Below, in pieces: positions 23,402 through 39,981 of a stretch of 60,000 nucleotides of DNA (its first letter is position 1; every line of letters begins with the position of its first letter). Below the pieces are notes generated by a model. It was not told the DNA's origin. It saw only the letters and a program-made list of their open reading frames with translations, and ran no database searches. Made by a program: the position numbers and the translations under genes. The stretch covers positions 6,760,001-6,820,000 of the forward strand of contig NC_088312.1 of the NCBI RefSeq assembly GCF_910592395.1. Direction: 5' to 3'. Origin of the DNA: Lineus longissimus. Lineage: Eukaryota > Nemertea > Pilidiophora > Heteronemertea > Lineidae.

Positions 23402-26400
23402 ATGGAAAGTCGAGCAATGGCCGAGGTCTCAGTCCAACAGGATTTCGCCCGATTCAAGAAAACAATCGAGAGCTTGGCGCCTGTCTTCCAGGATATCTTA
23501 CAGCACTTCGAAAATGTGGCAGAGCGACATTTCAAGACGGGAAACAGGGAGCAGAAAGAGGAAGACATGAAATCTCTCCTCATTAGCGAAAACGATGAAA
23601 AATACCTGCAGGACACCCTGCGCAAAAGCTGTGCACCTGTCGTTGCATTCGTTGGGAGTTCCAACGCGGGTAAGAGTTCCCTGTTGAATCTTGTCCTCGG
23701 GAAAACGCGCATCGTACCGGAGAAGCAGCATTGCTGCACGGCAAGGGTGGTGCGACTGAAACGATCCACGGCACCTCCAGGGAGTCGCGACGGACAGTCA
23801 TGGTGCTTACTGGACAAACATGGGAATAGAGTAAGTGACCCCCAGGCTTTTCAGAGGAGGATCCCAACTGAACTGATAGACCTTGAGGACGAGCAGCGTT
23901 ATGGAGTGGACGTGGAACAGGTCGTTGAAGGGACTGTCTTCGCTGATGGGCTCCTCTCTTACGGTGTGGAGGTGATTGACACCCCCGGTCTCGGCGAATC
24001 GGAATCACTCAACAACCTACTTCTGAAAGCCATGAATAATGACATACGTCCTCTGATTGTCTACGTCATAAATGGACAGACATTCCTCAAGTGCGAGGTA
24101 AGTGCGTATGCCTTCTCCATATATATCTGTCTATAGCTTTTTATTAACCAAAAAGCGGCGATAAATGAGCAAAACGATGTAATCAGTTGACTCAAAATCA
24201 AATGAGCGATGATGTCCATTTCAATTTATAATTTGATCTGGGAGATTTCAGTTTTTTCTAGAGTTCAACAATATATTTCGCTGTATGTTTACATCTTCAC
24301 CCATTTTCACGAGCTGAGCTGTTGTCTTCGGTTGTGAAATGGAAGTTCGTGGTTGTGACAATGTCCCATCTCTGTCAAATACACAGTCAATTATTTTTTC
24401 AATATACATGTACCTTTCTCTCAAAAGGAATTCGACCTCATCAACAATCTAAAAACAAGTTACCCCCAAGCGGAGTTCATTTTCGTGGTCAACAAATCGG
24501 ACATTGATGAGTCTCATGATTCTATGGATCACAGCGACGGTGAAGACGTGGTGGACGGAGCGACAAATGAGAGAGACAAGAGGGATTGCTCAGTGCGGCG
24601 GCTAGGAGAACTGGAGACCATCATGAAAAAACTGAAATATCTAGGTTATCTCAACCGGGAGGAGGAATTCGGCAAGTCTGAGATATTCCATTGCTTGTCT
24701 GCTAGGTTAGTAAGGAATGCACGACGCAAGATGAAGACTAAGAGTGGTTCAGAATTGAGTGACAGCGAGAAGTTGTTTCTTGACTCCTATGAAAGGTTCC
24801 ATGATTGTCTTGTGAATAGGTTGCACTATATTATGCGTGATTTGGAGGTGTGTGTTCGCGACCGCGTTAATAACTTGCTGAAATCCTTCCTTGAGTTGCT
24901 TGGGAGCAATCGTGTTGGTATCCTCAAGGCGCTGCATGACATGGGAGATTTCATAGCCAGCGCCCAGAAGGCTGAGAACCGCATTCATGAAAATAGGTCA
25001 CTGCATAAGATCTTTGACAAGATTTTCTCAAATGAAGCCGTCATTTCGTCCACATTGGATACCGCTAAAGAAAGCTTGTCACGGTTGGCGGAGGGACCTG
25101 TCGCAATGCGGAAGCTAGAGGACATCCAACGTGATCCTGCGCGAAGGTTGTGGCTAAAGCGTTTTGGTTTACCAGAGGCGGGACAAGAGGATGGACGTCC
25201 GTCTCGAGAGGAAGAGGTGAACCAGAGGTTTATAGCAAGAATCAAGGCAGTATCTTTCGCAATAGAAGCTGAACTCGTCATCGTAAACCGTGTTTCTTCA
25301 GGCCTCGCCGACCGCATGGAGAAAGCCCTGATGGAGAGTGCTGGTGAATTCCAAGACGTCATGAATGAGGCTCGGTCGCAGAACGTTGAGGTGCTGAGTG
25401 GTCTGTTTGATCAGGCGTACCGGGTGCGACATCACAAAGCTGGTGGTTTTGATGGGGTCGCGAAAATGCACGACATCGTAAATTGCCAATGGGCGCCTCT
25501 GAAGACGATGGTGTGGGAGACGGTGCGTCGCTACTGCGAGGAGGTTCTCAAAACGATAAAAATAAAGCAGGCGAACTACAAACAGTGGCAGACGGATTTT
25601 GTTGAAATGGCGTTCAGTCAGTTAAGTGAGGAGGAGATAGGATCGAGGCTACGGGAGGGATGCTCCAATAAGCTAAACGAGATGCATCGAGACTTTATCA
25701 AAATAACTTCACGGGTAAGTCGCCTTTCGTCTCTGTCGTCACAGAAACGGAAGCTCCACATATGTCAGTTCTTTTCGTAGTATAATACGCAATTTTTCTT
25801 TTCGACGTCCAAGTTTTTCCCGAAAGATACCGTAATGGAAGACTTACAGCTCATCAGTTATGTTTCCCGACATAATACATTCATTTCTGCAGGTGAAAGA
25901 ACTCCGAGAAGCAGTGAAAAGGACAGGTAGTGAGAACATCAAACTACTGGAGACGGACGTCAAGTCTAGGCTACTCCTCCACATGTGTGAGGTCGCCTCC
26001 ATCGAGTTCCAACGGGACCAAGGGAGGGAGTTAGAGGCAGGTCATCGCTGGTTGGGTCAAGACGGAGACTTCACCATCCGTGAGTGCAAGGCGAATAGGG
26101 ACTGGGTGATCTACGTGGCGAGAAAATGCGACTTTCCCGATGAGCAGGAGTGGCTGAAGGTGACTGGACATGTCTTCTTTGCTTCGTAAGTTAAATCGAA
26201 ATTATATTCCGTCATCTTTTTTTGCAGAAAAATGCAGAATTGGTTGCAACAGCAGAGTCCTTGAGGACTTCTCGGGGCGATTACTGACCTCAGGTGGATT
26301 TCTTCTGTTGAAGCTATTTTTGAGACGAAACTTTAAGTTGGTCAGATTCCAGCCCACTCACATCATGCCAACTGTGTTTTGACGAACAACATTGTCTTCG

Positions 26401-27452
26401 TTCCAGCGAGATGAGGAAACGCTTAGCAAAACTCCATCCTAACCTCGTAAACTGCCATGGTTTCTGGATGCCAGACAGAGAGACATTCAATGTGGCGTTT
26501 GACAGGACGGACTCAACCCTGGCGGAATACCTTAACACCAGGAGCCCAACGCTTCGGGAACGTCTGAGCATCGCCCTGAAGATTGCTCATGCCCTGGCGG
26601 ACATCCATGCTGTCCATTTATCCCATCTGGACCTCCGGCTCAGTAACATTGTGGTAAGTGTCGCCATCGACATGGGGTAGGAATTTCAATACACATCAGC
26701 TACTGTAAACAACTACTGTAAACTCGGTCAAGCAACGTCAATATTTTGTCCTTTCTTTCGTATTGTCGACATGAATACGGGGAGCAGCCAAACAACTGAT
26801 GAATAAAATTTAACGACATTGCAACGTACACGTTTAATATAGGTTTTACTGGCGTAAGGCTTTTGTTCAAGAATGCGGAATGATAAGATAGGTTGTACTG
26901 TCTTCAAGACGTTACGTCTGTCTCTTAATATGTCCGTATGATTGTGACTGCCATTTGTCGTTATAGATGCTGGGTGACGAACCCAAACTTCTCCACTGTT
27001 GTTCTAAGTCACCGCTGGATCCAATTGTAGTAGAAAAGGATGGAAAGTCTACAAAACATCCGCCCTTCCACCTGCATCCTGATTTCACAACAAGAGAAAG
27101 GACCGACGCCACAACCTACATGGATTGCTACGCTTATGGGATGTTCCTTTGGATACTGACCACTGGTTCTCCGGAAGCCTACCCGGAGGTGTTCGCAGCA
27201 TATGACACCATACAACGGCTTAGTGGAGCCAGACAGGAGCGGGATACGGATATCTTGCCGGAGGAGCCGCGCGCGTCGCCAGGGGAGGAGGATCTGGTGA
27301 CAGGACTATATGAGTTGATGAAGCTCACATGGAGAGAATGCAAGGACCTTCACATGGCTTGTGTTGCTGATCATTTGGAATATCTGTTGGATATGAGAAA
27401 GGAAAGTGCGCTATTTCAGGCTTACCCGGCTCTGAAGGGGGCGACCTCATAA
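23402..27452 (+). CDS. DSTYK-like protein: dynamin-type GTPase with C-terminal pseudokinase
   Basis: Exons 23402-24097, 24428-25714, 25893-26185, 26407-26653 and 26967-27452 join in frame to 1002 aa. DSTYK family layout (GTPase-like N-terminus, helical middle, kinase at the end) is followed, and EKYLQ..(12)..LLNLVLG resembles the vertebrate protein. GTPase motifs are complete: G1 GSSNAGKSS (85-93), G3 DTPGLGES (193-200), G4 NKSD (254-257). The middle (about 290-690) is largely helical. The kinase fold keeps a VAIK-like lysine (VARK, K739) and HLDLRLSN (832-839, Asp834). The Gly-rich loop is degraded (LGQDGDFTI), and the DFG Asp is missing where LLHCC (849-853) stands. It is therefore probably a nucleotide-switch protein with a catalytically weak or dead kinase domain. 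Family membership is firm; its role is not known. Confidence 0.85.
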
Positions 27453-27540
27453 AAGTAAACACAAATCAAAGTTTCATCCTGATAGAGCAATTTCGGCAGT
27501 GTCCCGTTTGTCGCATGGCTGGTGTGACAGGAGTTTAAGA

Positions 27541-27755
27541 CACCCAGAGATAGCCCGAGTAGTCGGTAGGTGTCGGAAGACAGTAGATGCATTAAAATAG
27601 CATTTGGAGTGACAGAAGACGTTTTGTGATGGGTCAAGATGATGAGATGGGCTTGAAGACAGAAGAGGCATTCGCATTCATAGGCGACAGAAGACGTCCA
27701 GAGATAAACTGAGGCGTAGGTAGGAGACGGAGGACGGTAGATGCATCGCTATACA
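27541..27755 (+). repeat. Diverged tandem duplication in the 3' flank
   Basis: Segments starting near 27541 and 27697 share CCAGAGATA, CGGTAGGTGTCGGAAGACAG / GTAGGTAGGAGACGGAGGACGG and TAGATGCAT in order, a period of about 156 bases. Non-coding. Confidence 0.5.
27591..27596 (+). promoter_or_regulatory. Candidate poly(A) signal (ATTAAA) of the DSTYK-like gene
   Basis: ATTAAA is the first canonical-type signal after the stop codon, about 140 bases downstream. Confidence 0.35.
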
Positions 27756-28278
27756 GGATGTCTCAGAGACAAAACTGTAAAGCCTCGAAGGCCTAATACG
27801 GAGACAATTCGGGGAACTTTTGTAATCTTCTGATGTCTCACAAAAGGATTCATACTTTACCTTATCATATGGCTCATCCGTGGGACAAAGTTCCGATATG
27901 ACGCAATCCCTCCACTCATTTGGTCCTTCGCCGTCTCATTGAAGTAAACCCCATCTAACTCAGCTCAGTAGTCATCGTTGTTTGCCATAAGGGCCAGAAA
28001 TGATCTTAAAAGCCCTGTTACTTGGGGCCCAACATGGAGACATTGTCACAACCTTTCTCTGACACCAAGTATACAAATTGTTGCAATTATCCACAGTACA
28101 GGAAGTCTCAGAAAAGGAAATGGAGAGAGTCAAGGGCATAGATGAAGACAATGAAACAATGTCTGTCACACCAGTTGACAAAAACTGTTCAATTCTGCAT
28201 TGCTAGATAGAGGATGTCTCATTGATATTTGTAGGCCCATCAAGGCAAAATACATATGGTGTAAACATATTGCACAAA

Positions 28279-28284
28279 TTTATT
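28279..28284 (-). promoter_or_regulatory. Candidate poly(A) signal of the TAK1 locus
   Basis: AATAAA on the minus strand, in line with a transcript that runs through the TAK1 exons and the long tail frame. Distance from the last stop is large, so this is tentative. Confidence 0.25.
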
Positions 28285-30943
28285 TCTTGTTCCAATATAC
28301 ATAAAATGAACATGATTCTATCTGTACAGTACAAAATGTAACATTGTGATCATGAAATAGATCCAATCTGTGCATTCCTTTGAGAGACTCATTTCACCTG
28401 CACATGTAACAATCTAAAGCGAACATTCAATCACCATGTGATAGTTATCACATTGCATGTCTGCGACCATTGCTGTTAGTGAAAACCGAATCTCTTAAAA
28501 GAACAAGATTTCTTATCTCCAAACATTACAATCATTTGAGCAGTGAAGTTGATGATGTTTCACCTCTTACATTGGCCTAAATGTTTATGACAGATGCCCC
28601 AATCACAATCGACAGGCATGGTAGAATTCAGTACAGCAGAAACCTCTCTATTATGAACAACCTTGGGACTGAAAAATGTCCTGAATTGAGTGGTGTCCTG
28701 ATTAAAGAGGGCAAATGTAATGAAAATGGCCTATTTGGGACCAAATGTACTGTCACTTATAAAGAGGGTTCTTTGAAAGTGAAGTCGGACATTTCTCTGT
28801 TGCAGCTGACCTGCCCACATCACCATCTTAAGTCACACCCCATCTCCACTTCTATCAAATTTGCATTCTCAAAACTTAACCCTTTCCCCAAAATATGGAA
28901 TATGGTCTCGAAAGACCGTCACAACCAACACCAGCACCAGTAACCACAGCAAGTTTTGACAAAAAGAATTAACAACGCAATCAGGGATGGTTGAAACAGG
29001 CAAGAAAAGAAGACTAATTCATCAAGTTTATACATGAAAATAACTGTGTCTTATAACTTTTACACTTCGCTTTCTTTTATGGACTTGTCAAATGCACTAA
29101 CTGGAAAAGTCCAAACATTGCATTGCAACTGTTTGAGCACAGGTGTTACATGCTACGGCAAACTACACTGCCACCCAAATTTTTTATGCGCCGAGTGAAA
29201 CAGTGGAATTTTCTGGAAGACCATACAAAGTACCATTCTGGATGGGAACGACGAGAGATTTACTGTGGATGCTAATGAGGCTTTTAGTGTGGACAACTAA
29301 TTCTTCACTTATCCCTGTTGACATCAGTGCCGTTGGTACACCGTAATCTGTGCCTTAATAAGTACTATAAAACAATAGAGAGAGACTTTACATGCTAGTT
29401 TGCTAGAATACTAATGTGGCCAATGTGCTCAATGTATTTACCCTTTCCTTCCGTAACTCGTTACGCGCGGTTTGATCTAAAAACCGATTCTAATTTCTGA
29501 AAATCAGACTTTCAAAATCGGCCTGCAGGCTGAAAGAGTTAAGATGTGATGACAGACCAATAACCAAAACCCCATTTAGTAACTTGTGAGAGTCAACATA
29601 ACAGCATATGTATACTACAACTGCAAATGTCACGTTTTGCCATGAGAGTAACATGAAGTAAGAGTAACAAAGAAATCTAAAATGAACCTTGACCAATAAC
29701 TACAAGAATGAGCACAACCTAAACTGTTCTTACAATGCCGTTCATAGCCACTAAGTCAGTCATATGAATATTCCACAAAGTGTCAAGTGATAATACGAAA
29801 ATCGACAATGGCCATACAGCAAGTATTAAGAAACAACCATCCCAATTATGTTATAACAAATCAACATACTACATGTACACACTTTTCTGTTGACAAATCC
29901 TGTCGGATGATTATTGTCATGAATGACAAAAGACCTTTGGGTTCCCACCTTACCCTAAAAGGGCACAAGCAAGACTACAACAGCTGCTATGCGGAGCTGA
30001 CTGTCACTAGGGAATTGCATTATGTGAGACATGACTTTAATTTCCTCTGAGTTTTGACATCATTTTTGTGGTCAGGACATACCACAGCATACCCTAGTAA
30101 AAATCAGCGACGCCTAATGCCTGTAGGAACCTGACTAAAACCTAAAAGCTGCTGCAAACAGTGGCACAGTGGCAGCTGTCTACATGAGCGTATCTAACAA
30201 GCAAGGGCAGCTTAAAGCAGCTGAAGCAATTATAATAATCCAGGTTCCCCTTGATTGCGCATGTGTATAATGCCAACGCCTGAGTCCAACAATGACAATA
30301 TTATTTCAACAATTGAGTACAAAATTTAGCACCAGACAAATCACAATGTAACAGACTTATTCCCATATACTCCATTTGACAAATATCGTTTACACCAGTA
30401 GTCTTCCTTACATCACACATTTACATTGCTATTTATGAACACATACAACTGTCCAAACAGTTTCTCTCTCACATGAACAAAACAGTTCATACCATCCTGT
30501 GGAATCAGCAGCAATGTCTCGGAGTATCTCCCACGTCTATGATTGAGTTAAGGCCAAAGAACTCTCCGAGCAAATCCAACCTCAGATTCTATCGTTCATC
30601 CAAGTTACAGCTCCCTCACTTGGGTGAGGCTATGCCAGGACACACAAGGTACTATCTCCAGGCTTTCAAACAACATTGCATCTCCGTCATCAGTGTTGGA
30701 ATGAGTTCTTGCCACAGTGAGGAAGCTGCTAGTTATATAAACAGCCCATACGAGGTGGCCTTCAGTCAGTGGCTGGATTTGCTCAAGAGAGGTGGCTGGC
30801 CTTGCCTCTGAGGGGTGGGAGATACACAGTGAGGTTACCGCTTATTCCACAGGGTGCATACACCGTAAGTCCTTCACCCAAGGGATAAACTTCAGTCAAT
30901 GCACCCTTTACCAAGACAGACAGTTTCTAGTAGTGTTTCCCAT

Positions 30944-33181
30944 TCAGTGATTGTGTGAGATATCATAGTTATATGGATATGTCTGATTAGGTGGGGCAGT
31001 AGGGCTTGGCGCAAACAGTAGATCCATCGGGAATGATGGACTCCGGGCCATACCGCTCGAATCATGTTGACCTGCTTCATTCATGAATGAGCTCTGCATA
31101 AGAGGGAGATTCCTAGATGGACTGCCAGGCATGTTTTGTTGGGAAACTGGGCCAGTCGGACTCTGCAGATATGATGGATTCTGAGTAGGACTATGAGCCA
31201 TGGTTCGAGTTTGGCCACTTGAGATATGCTGCCCTTGAGATATGCTAGGCACTTGAGTTGGTAGGCTCTGTGGGAAAGCATTAGGTCTTGTTGGGCTCCG
31301 TGACATAAATGAGCCCTGTGAATTTGGAGGCCCAATAGGAAAGTCAACTACAGAATCAGAAGGCAGAATTCGAGTCTGAGTGGTGGGAATTGGATCTGGT
31401 TGAGTATACAAATAAGAAGATGTTGTGGGGCTGTGTGGAATTGTTTGAGATTGACTTGAAGGAAACTGATTTGCAGAACTCGGTTGAAATGACAAGTCTT
31501 GTGGAAAGAAAGTAGGTCTTGAAGGACTGCATGGCCCTGGACTCTGAGGAAACTGAGGCGTGTTGGGGAATATTGAATTCGGTGGAACGTTTCGAGTTGG
31601 GCTTGGGGGAATGGGTACAGGAGAACTCTGAACGAAAGATTGACTCCTAGTAATGGCAGGGCTATGAGGCAGTCCTCTAGTTGGACTGGAGGGGTACTTG
31701 ATTTGTGAATTTTGCACAAATGGCTGAGTCCTTGTAGGACTGTGAGGCATCGTTCGTGTTGGACTGGAGGGGAAGTGGGGTTCCGAATTTTGCAGAAAGG
31801 TCTGTGGCATTGTTTGACTTGGACCAGGGGGATACTGGTGCAGAGAACTTGCAATGCAGGGCATGCTTCCTATCGGGCTTAGAGGCATTGTTCGAATAGG
31901 ACTAGGTGGATATTGTTCCAATGATAGTCTTCTTGTAGTAGTAGGGCTATAATGCATTGTTCGTGTGGGACTGGGGGGATACTGAGTCAGAGAACTTGGA
32001 ATGCAAGGCATGCTGGCAATAGGGCTCAGAGGCATTGTCCGAGTTGGACTCGATGGGTACTGGGGCTGTGAACTTTGCACAAATGATATATGCCTCGTAC
32101 TAGAAGGACTATGAGGCATAGCATGAGTTGGACTAGATGGATAATGTGGCTGGGAACTTTGGATACAAGGCATGCTCCCAATAGGGCTCAGAGGCATTGT
32201 TCTACTTGGGCAAGGGGGATATTGCGGTTGAAAGCACTGCTCCAATGATAGTCTCCTCGTAGGGGTAGAAGCCCCGGAATGAATCGGACTAGATGGGACC
32301 TGATCTGGTGCACTCTGTATAGATAAGCTCCGCATTGGATTACGAGGAAAAGACCAAACTGGGCTTTGAGGATATTCAATTGATGGACTCGCACATGACA
32401 GGCTCCTAGTTGGACTATGAGGGACAGAGCGAGTAGGGCTAGAGGGCATCTGTACTGAGGGGCTATTTAAAAATGTCAGACCTGTGGAGCAGTCAGTTGA
32501 TGGAATGTTGGAAACACCCTGACCTGGGGAACTGAATAGCATTGATGGATTCTGAGGAAACGCTGGCATTGCTGAACTATACTGAACAGGTGGACTCTGA
32601 ATATATGCAGAATTCGACGAGGATAAGTTTTGAGGAAAGTTTGGCCCGTTTGCCATATTCATGGCCCGAGTGGGGCTGGGGGGAGGTGGTGGGTTCTGTT
32701 GCTGGAAATAGTCTTCTGAACTCGCCAGTATTCTATTGTATTGTTTTGGGAATGTCTGAAGGAAATTAGGACCATTTGCACAGTTGCCAGTCGGGCTGGG
32801 AGGGGGCGGGCTCTGAAGGTAGCAGCTAGTCGGGGACCCAGTGGTCGGGCTACAGGGTATTGAACGATTCTTAGGGAAGATAGGTCCATTCGAATATGAC
32901 CTGGTAGGACTAGGAGGAGGTGGGCTTTGGAGATATGAAAAGTTAGTCGGACCAGTTGTCAGTGGATTAAATGGCACTGATGAGTTCACCTGGGAGAAAT
33001 CTGGACCATTGGTACATGTCTGAGAGAAAACCGGTGGACCTGTTATGAATGTAGGATTTGGTGCGCTGACTTGATAAGTTGGGGGGCTGTTGGTCATAGT
33101 CGGACTCTGCGTGGGATTACAAGGTAAACCTGGACTCTGCGGCATCTTTAAGCGCATTGGCATCAGAGTCCGACGCTGTCG
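30944..33181 (-). CDS. Long S-P-T-R-rich open frame directly after, and in frame with, the TAK1 stop
   Basis: After the TAK1 TGA (33184-33182) the same frame stays open for 745 codons to a TGA at 30944-30946. The first ATG is at 33163. The predicted product is low-complexity, rich in Pro, Ser, Gln and Thr, with more than ten S-P-T-R/H units, often as Y/F-P-S-S-P-T-R-T-M-P and RRLSLEQ. No membrane segment or folded domain is seen. It could be a C-terminal TAK1 extension made by stop-codon readthrough (TGA followed by C) or by an alternative acceptor (an AG ending at 33176 keeps the frame), or a second reading frame on the same mRNA. The repeats also open other frames locally (for example 31348-31854), so part of the openness follows from composition. 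A coding role is likely but unproven. Confidence 0.55.
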   Translation of the reverse strand, partial: RQRRTLMPMRLKMPQSPGLPCNPTQSPTMTNSPPTYQVSAPNPTFITGPPVFSQTCTNGPDFSQVNSSVPFNPLTTGPTNFSYLQSPPPPSPTRSYSNGPIFPKNRSIPCSPTTGSPTSCYLQSPPPPSPTGNCANGPNFLQTFPKQYNRILASSEDYFQQQNPPPPPSPTRAMNMANGPNFPQNLSSSNSAYIQSPPVQYSSAMPAFPQNPSMLFSSPGQGVSNIPSTDCSTGLTFLNSPSVQMPSSPTRSVPHSPTRSLSCASPSIEYPQSPVWSFPRNPMRSLSIQSAPDQVPSSPIHSGASTPTRRLSLEQCFQPQYPPCPSRTMPLSPIGSMPCIQSSQPHYPSSPTHAMPHSPSSTRHISFVQSSQPQYPSSPTRTMPLSPIASMPCIPSSLTQYPPSPTRTMHYSPTTTRRLSLEQYPPSPIRTMPLSPIGSMPCIASSLHQYPPGPSQTMPQTFLQNSEPHFPSSPTRTMPHSPTRTQPFVQNSQIKYPSSPTRGLPHSPAITRSQSFVQSSPVPIPPSPTRNVPPNSIFPNTPQFPQSPGPCSPSRPTFFPQDLSFQPSSANQFPSSQSQTIPHSPTTSSYLYTQPDPIPTTQTRILPSDSVVDFPIGPPNSQGSFMSRSPTRPNAFPQSLPTQVPSISQGQHISSGQTRTMAHSPTQNPSYLQSPTGPVSQQNMPGSPSRNLPLMQSSFMNEAGQHDSSGMARSPSFPMDLLFAPSPTAPPNQTYPYNYDISHNH

Positions 33182-39699
<6,518 letters not shown>

Positions 39700-39981
39700 A
39701 TTGAAGGCAGATCACATACATGACATAGTAGTGCAAATAACAAGGCAAACAAACAGAAAAATCAATATTTTGAGGTCTTGTTCCTTGAAATCTGGCAAAT
39801 TAGACGAAAGTCAATTAGAACCTGCGGTCTAAAAATAGATACAATCGACCCATACGCGTGCGCACTAGCGAAAAAAGAGTATATTTTTGGCGAGCTTGAA
39901 GGAAGATTTTTTAAATCGCAAGGTTTTCACGCCACCTAGCGGGAATCCGCCATTTGTTGATTCGATTTTTGGACGAAGGAT
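39700..39981. promoter_or_regulatory. Shared bidirectional promoter of TAK1 and PAXBP1
   Basis: The two start codons point away from each other with 282 bases between them. The interval holds an NRF-1-like site (ACGCGTGCGCA, 39854-39864), a CTCF-core-like site (GCCACCTAGCGG, about 39931-39942, minus strand CCGCTAGGTGGC) and a YY1-type CCGCCATTT (39947-39955) close to the PAXBP1 ATG. No TATA box is apparent. This is the usual make-up of housekeeping bidirectional promoters. Confidence 0.65.

Larger units (their letters stand above)
27453..30943. other. Interval between convergent genes, likely 3'UTR sequence
   Basis: No coding exon recognised. The left end should hold the 3'UTR of the DSTYK-like gene and the right part the minus-strand 3'UTR of the TAK1 locus. 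A minus-strand AATAAA at 28279-28284 would give a long trailer of about 2.6 kb behind the stop at 30944. Short open frames (28581-28943, 30473-30811) carry no known motifs. Confidence 0.45.

Noticed and set aside
23368-24008. Minus-strand frames of 149 and 141 codons opposite the DSTYK-like exon 1
   Set aside because: The plus strand carries complete GTPase motifs; the antisense frames are Arg/Ser/Cys-rich and featureless.
31348-31854. 168-codon minus-strand open frame inside the TAK1 tail region, and 31081-31347
   Set aside because: It is in another frame over the same repeats; the S-P-T-R frame is longer and continuous with TAK1, so this is a shadow.
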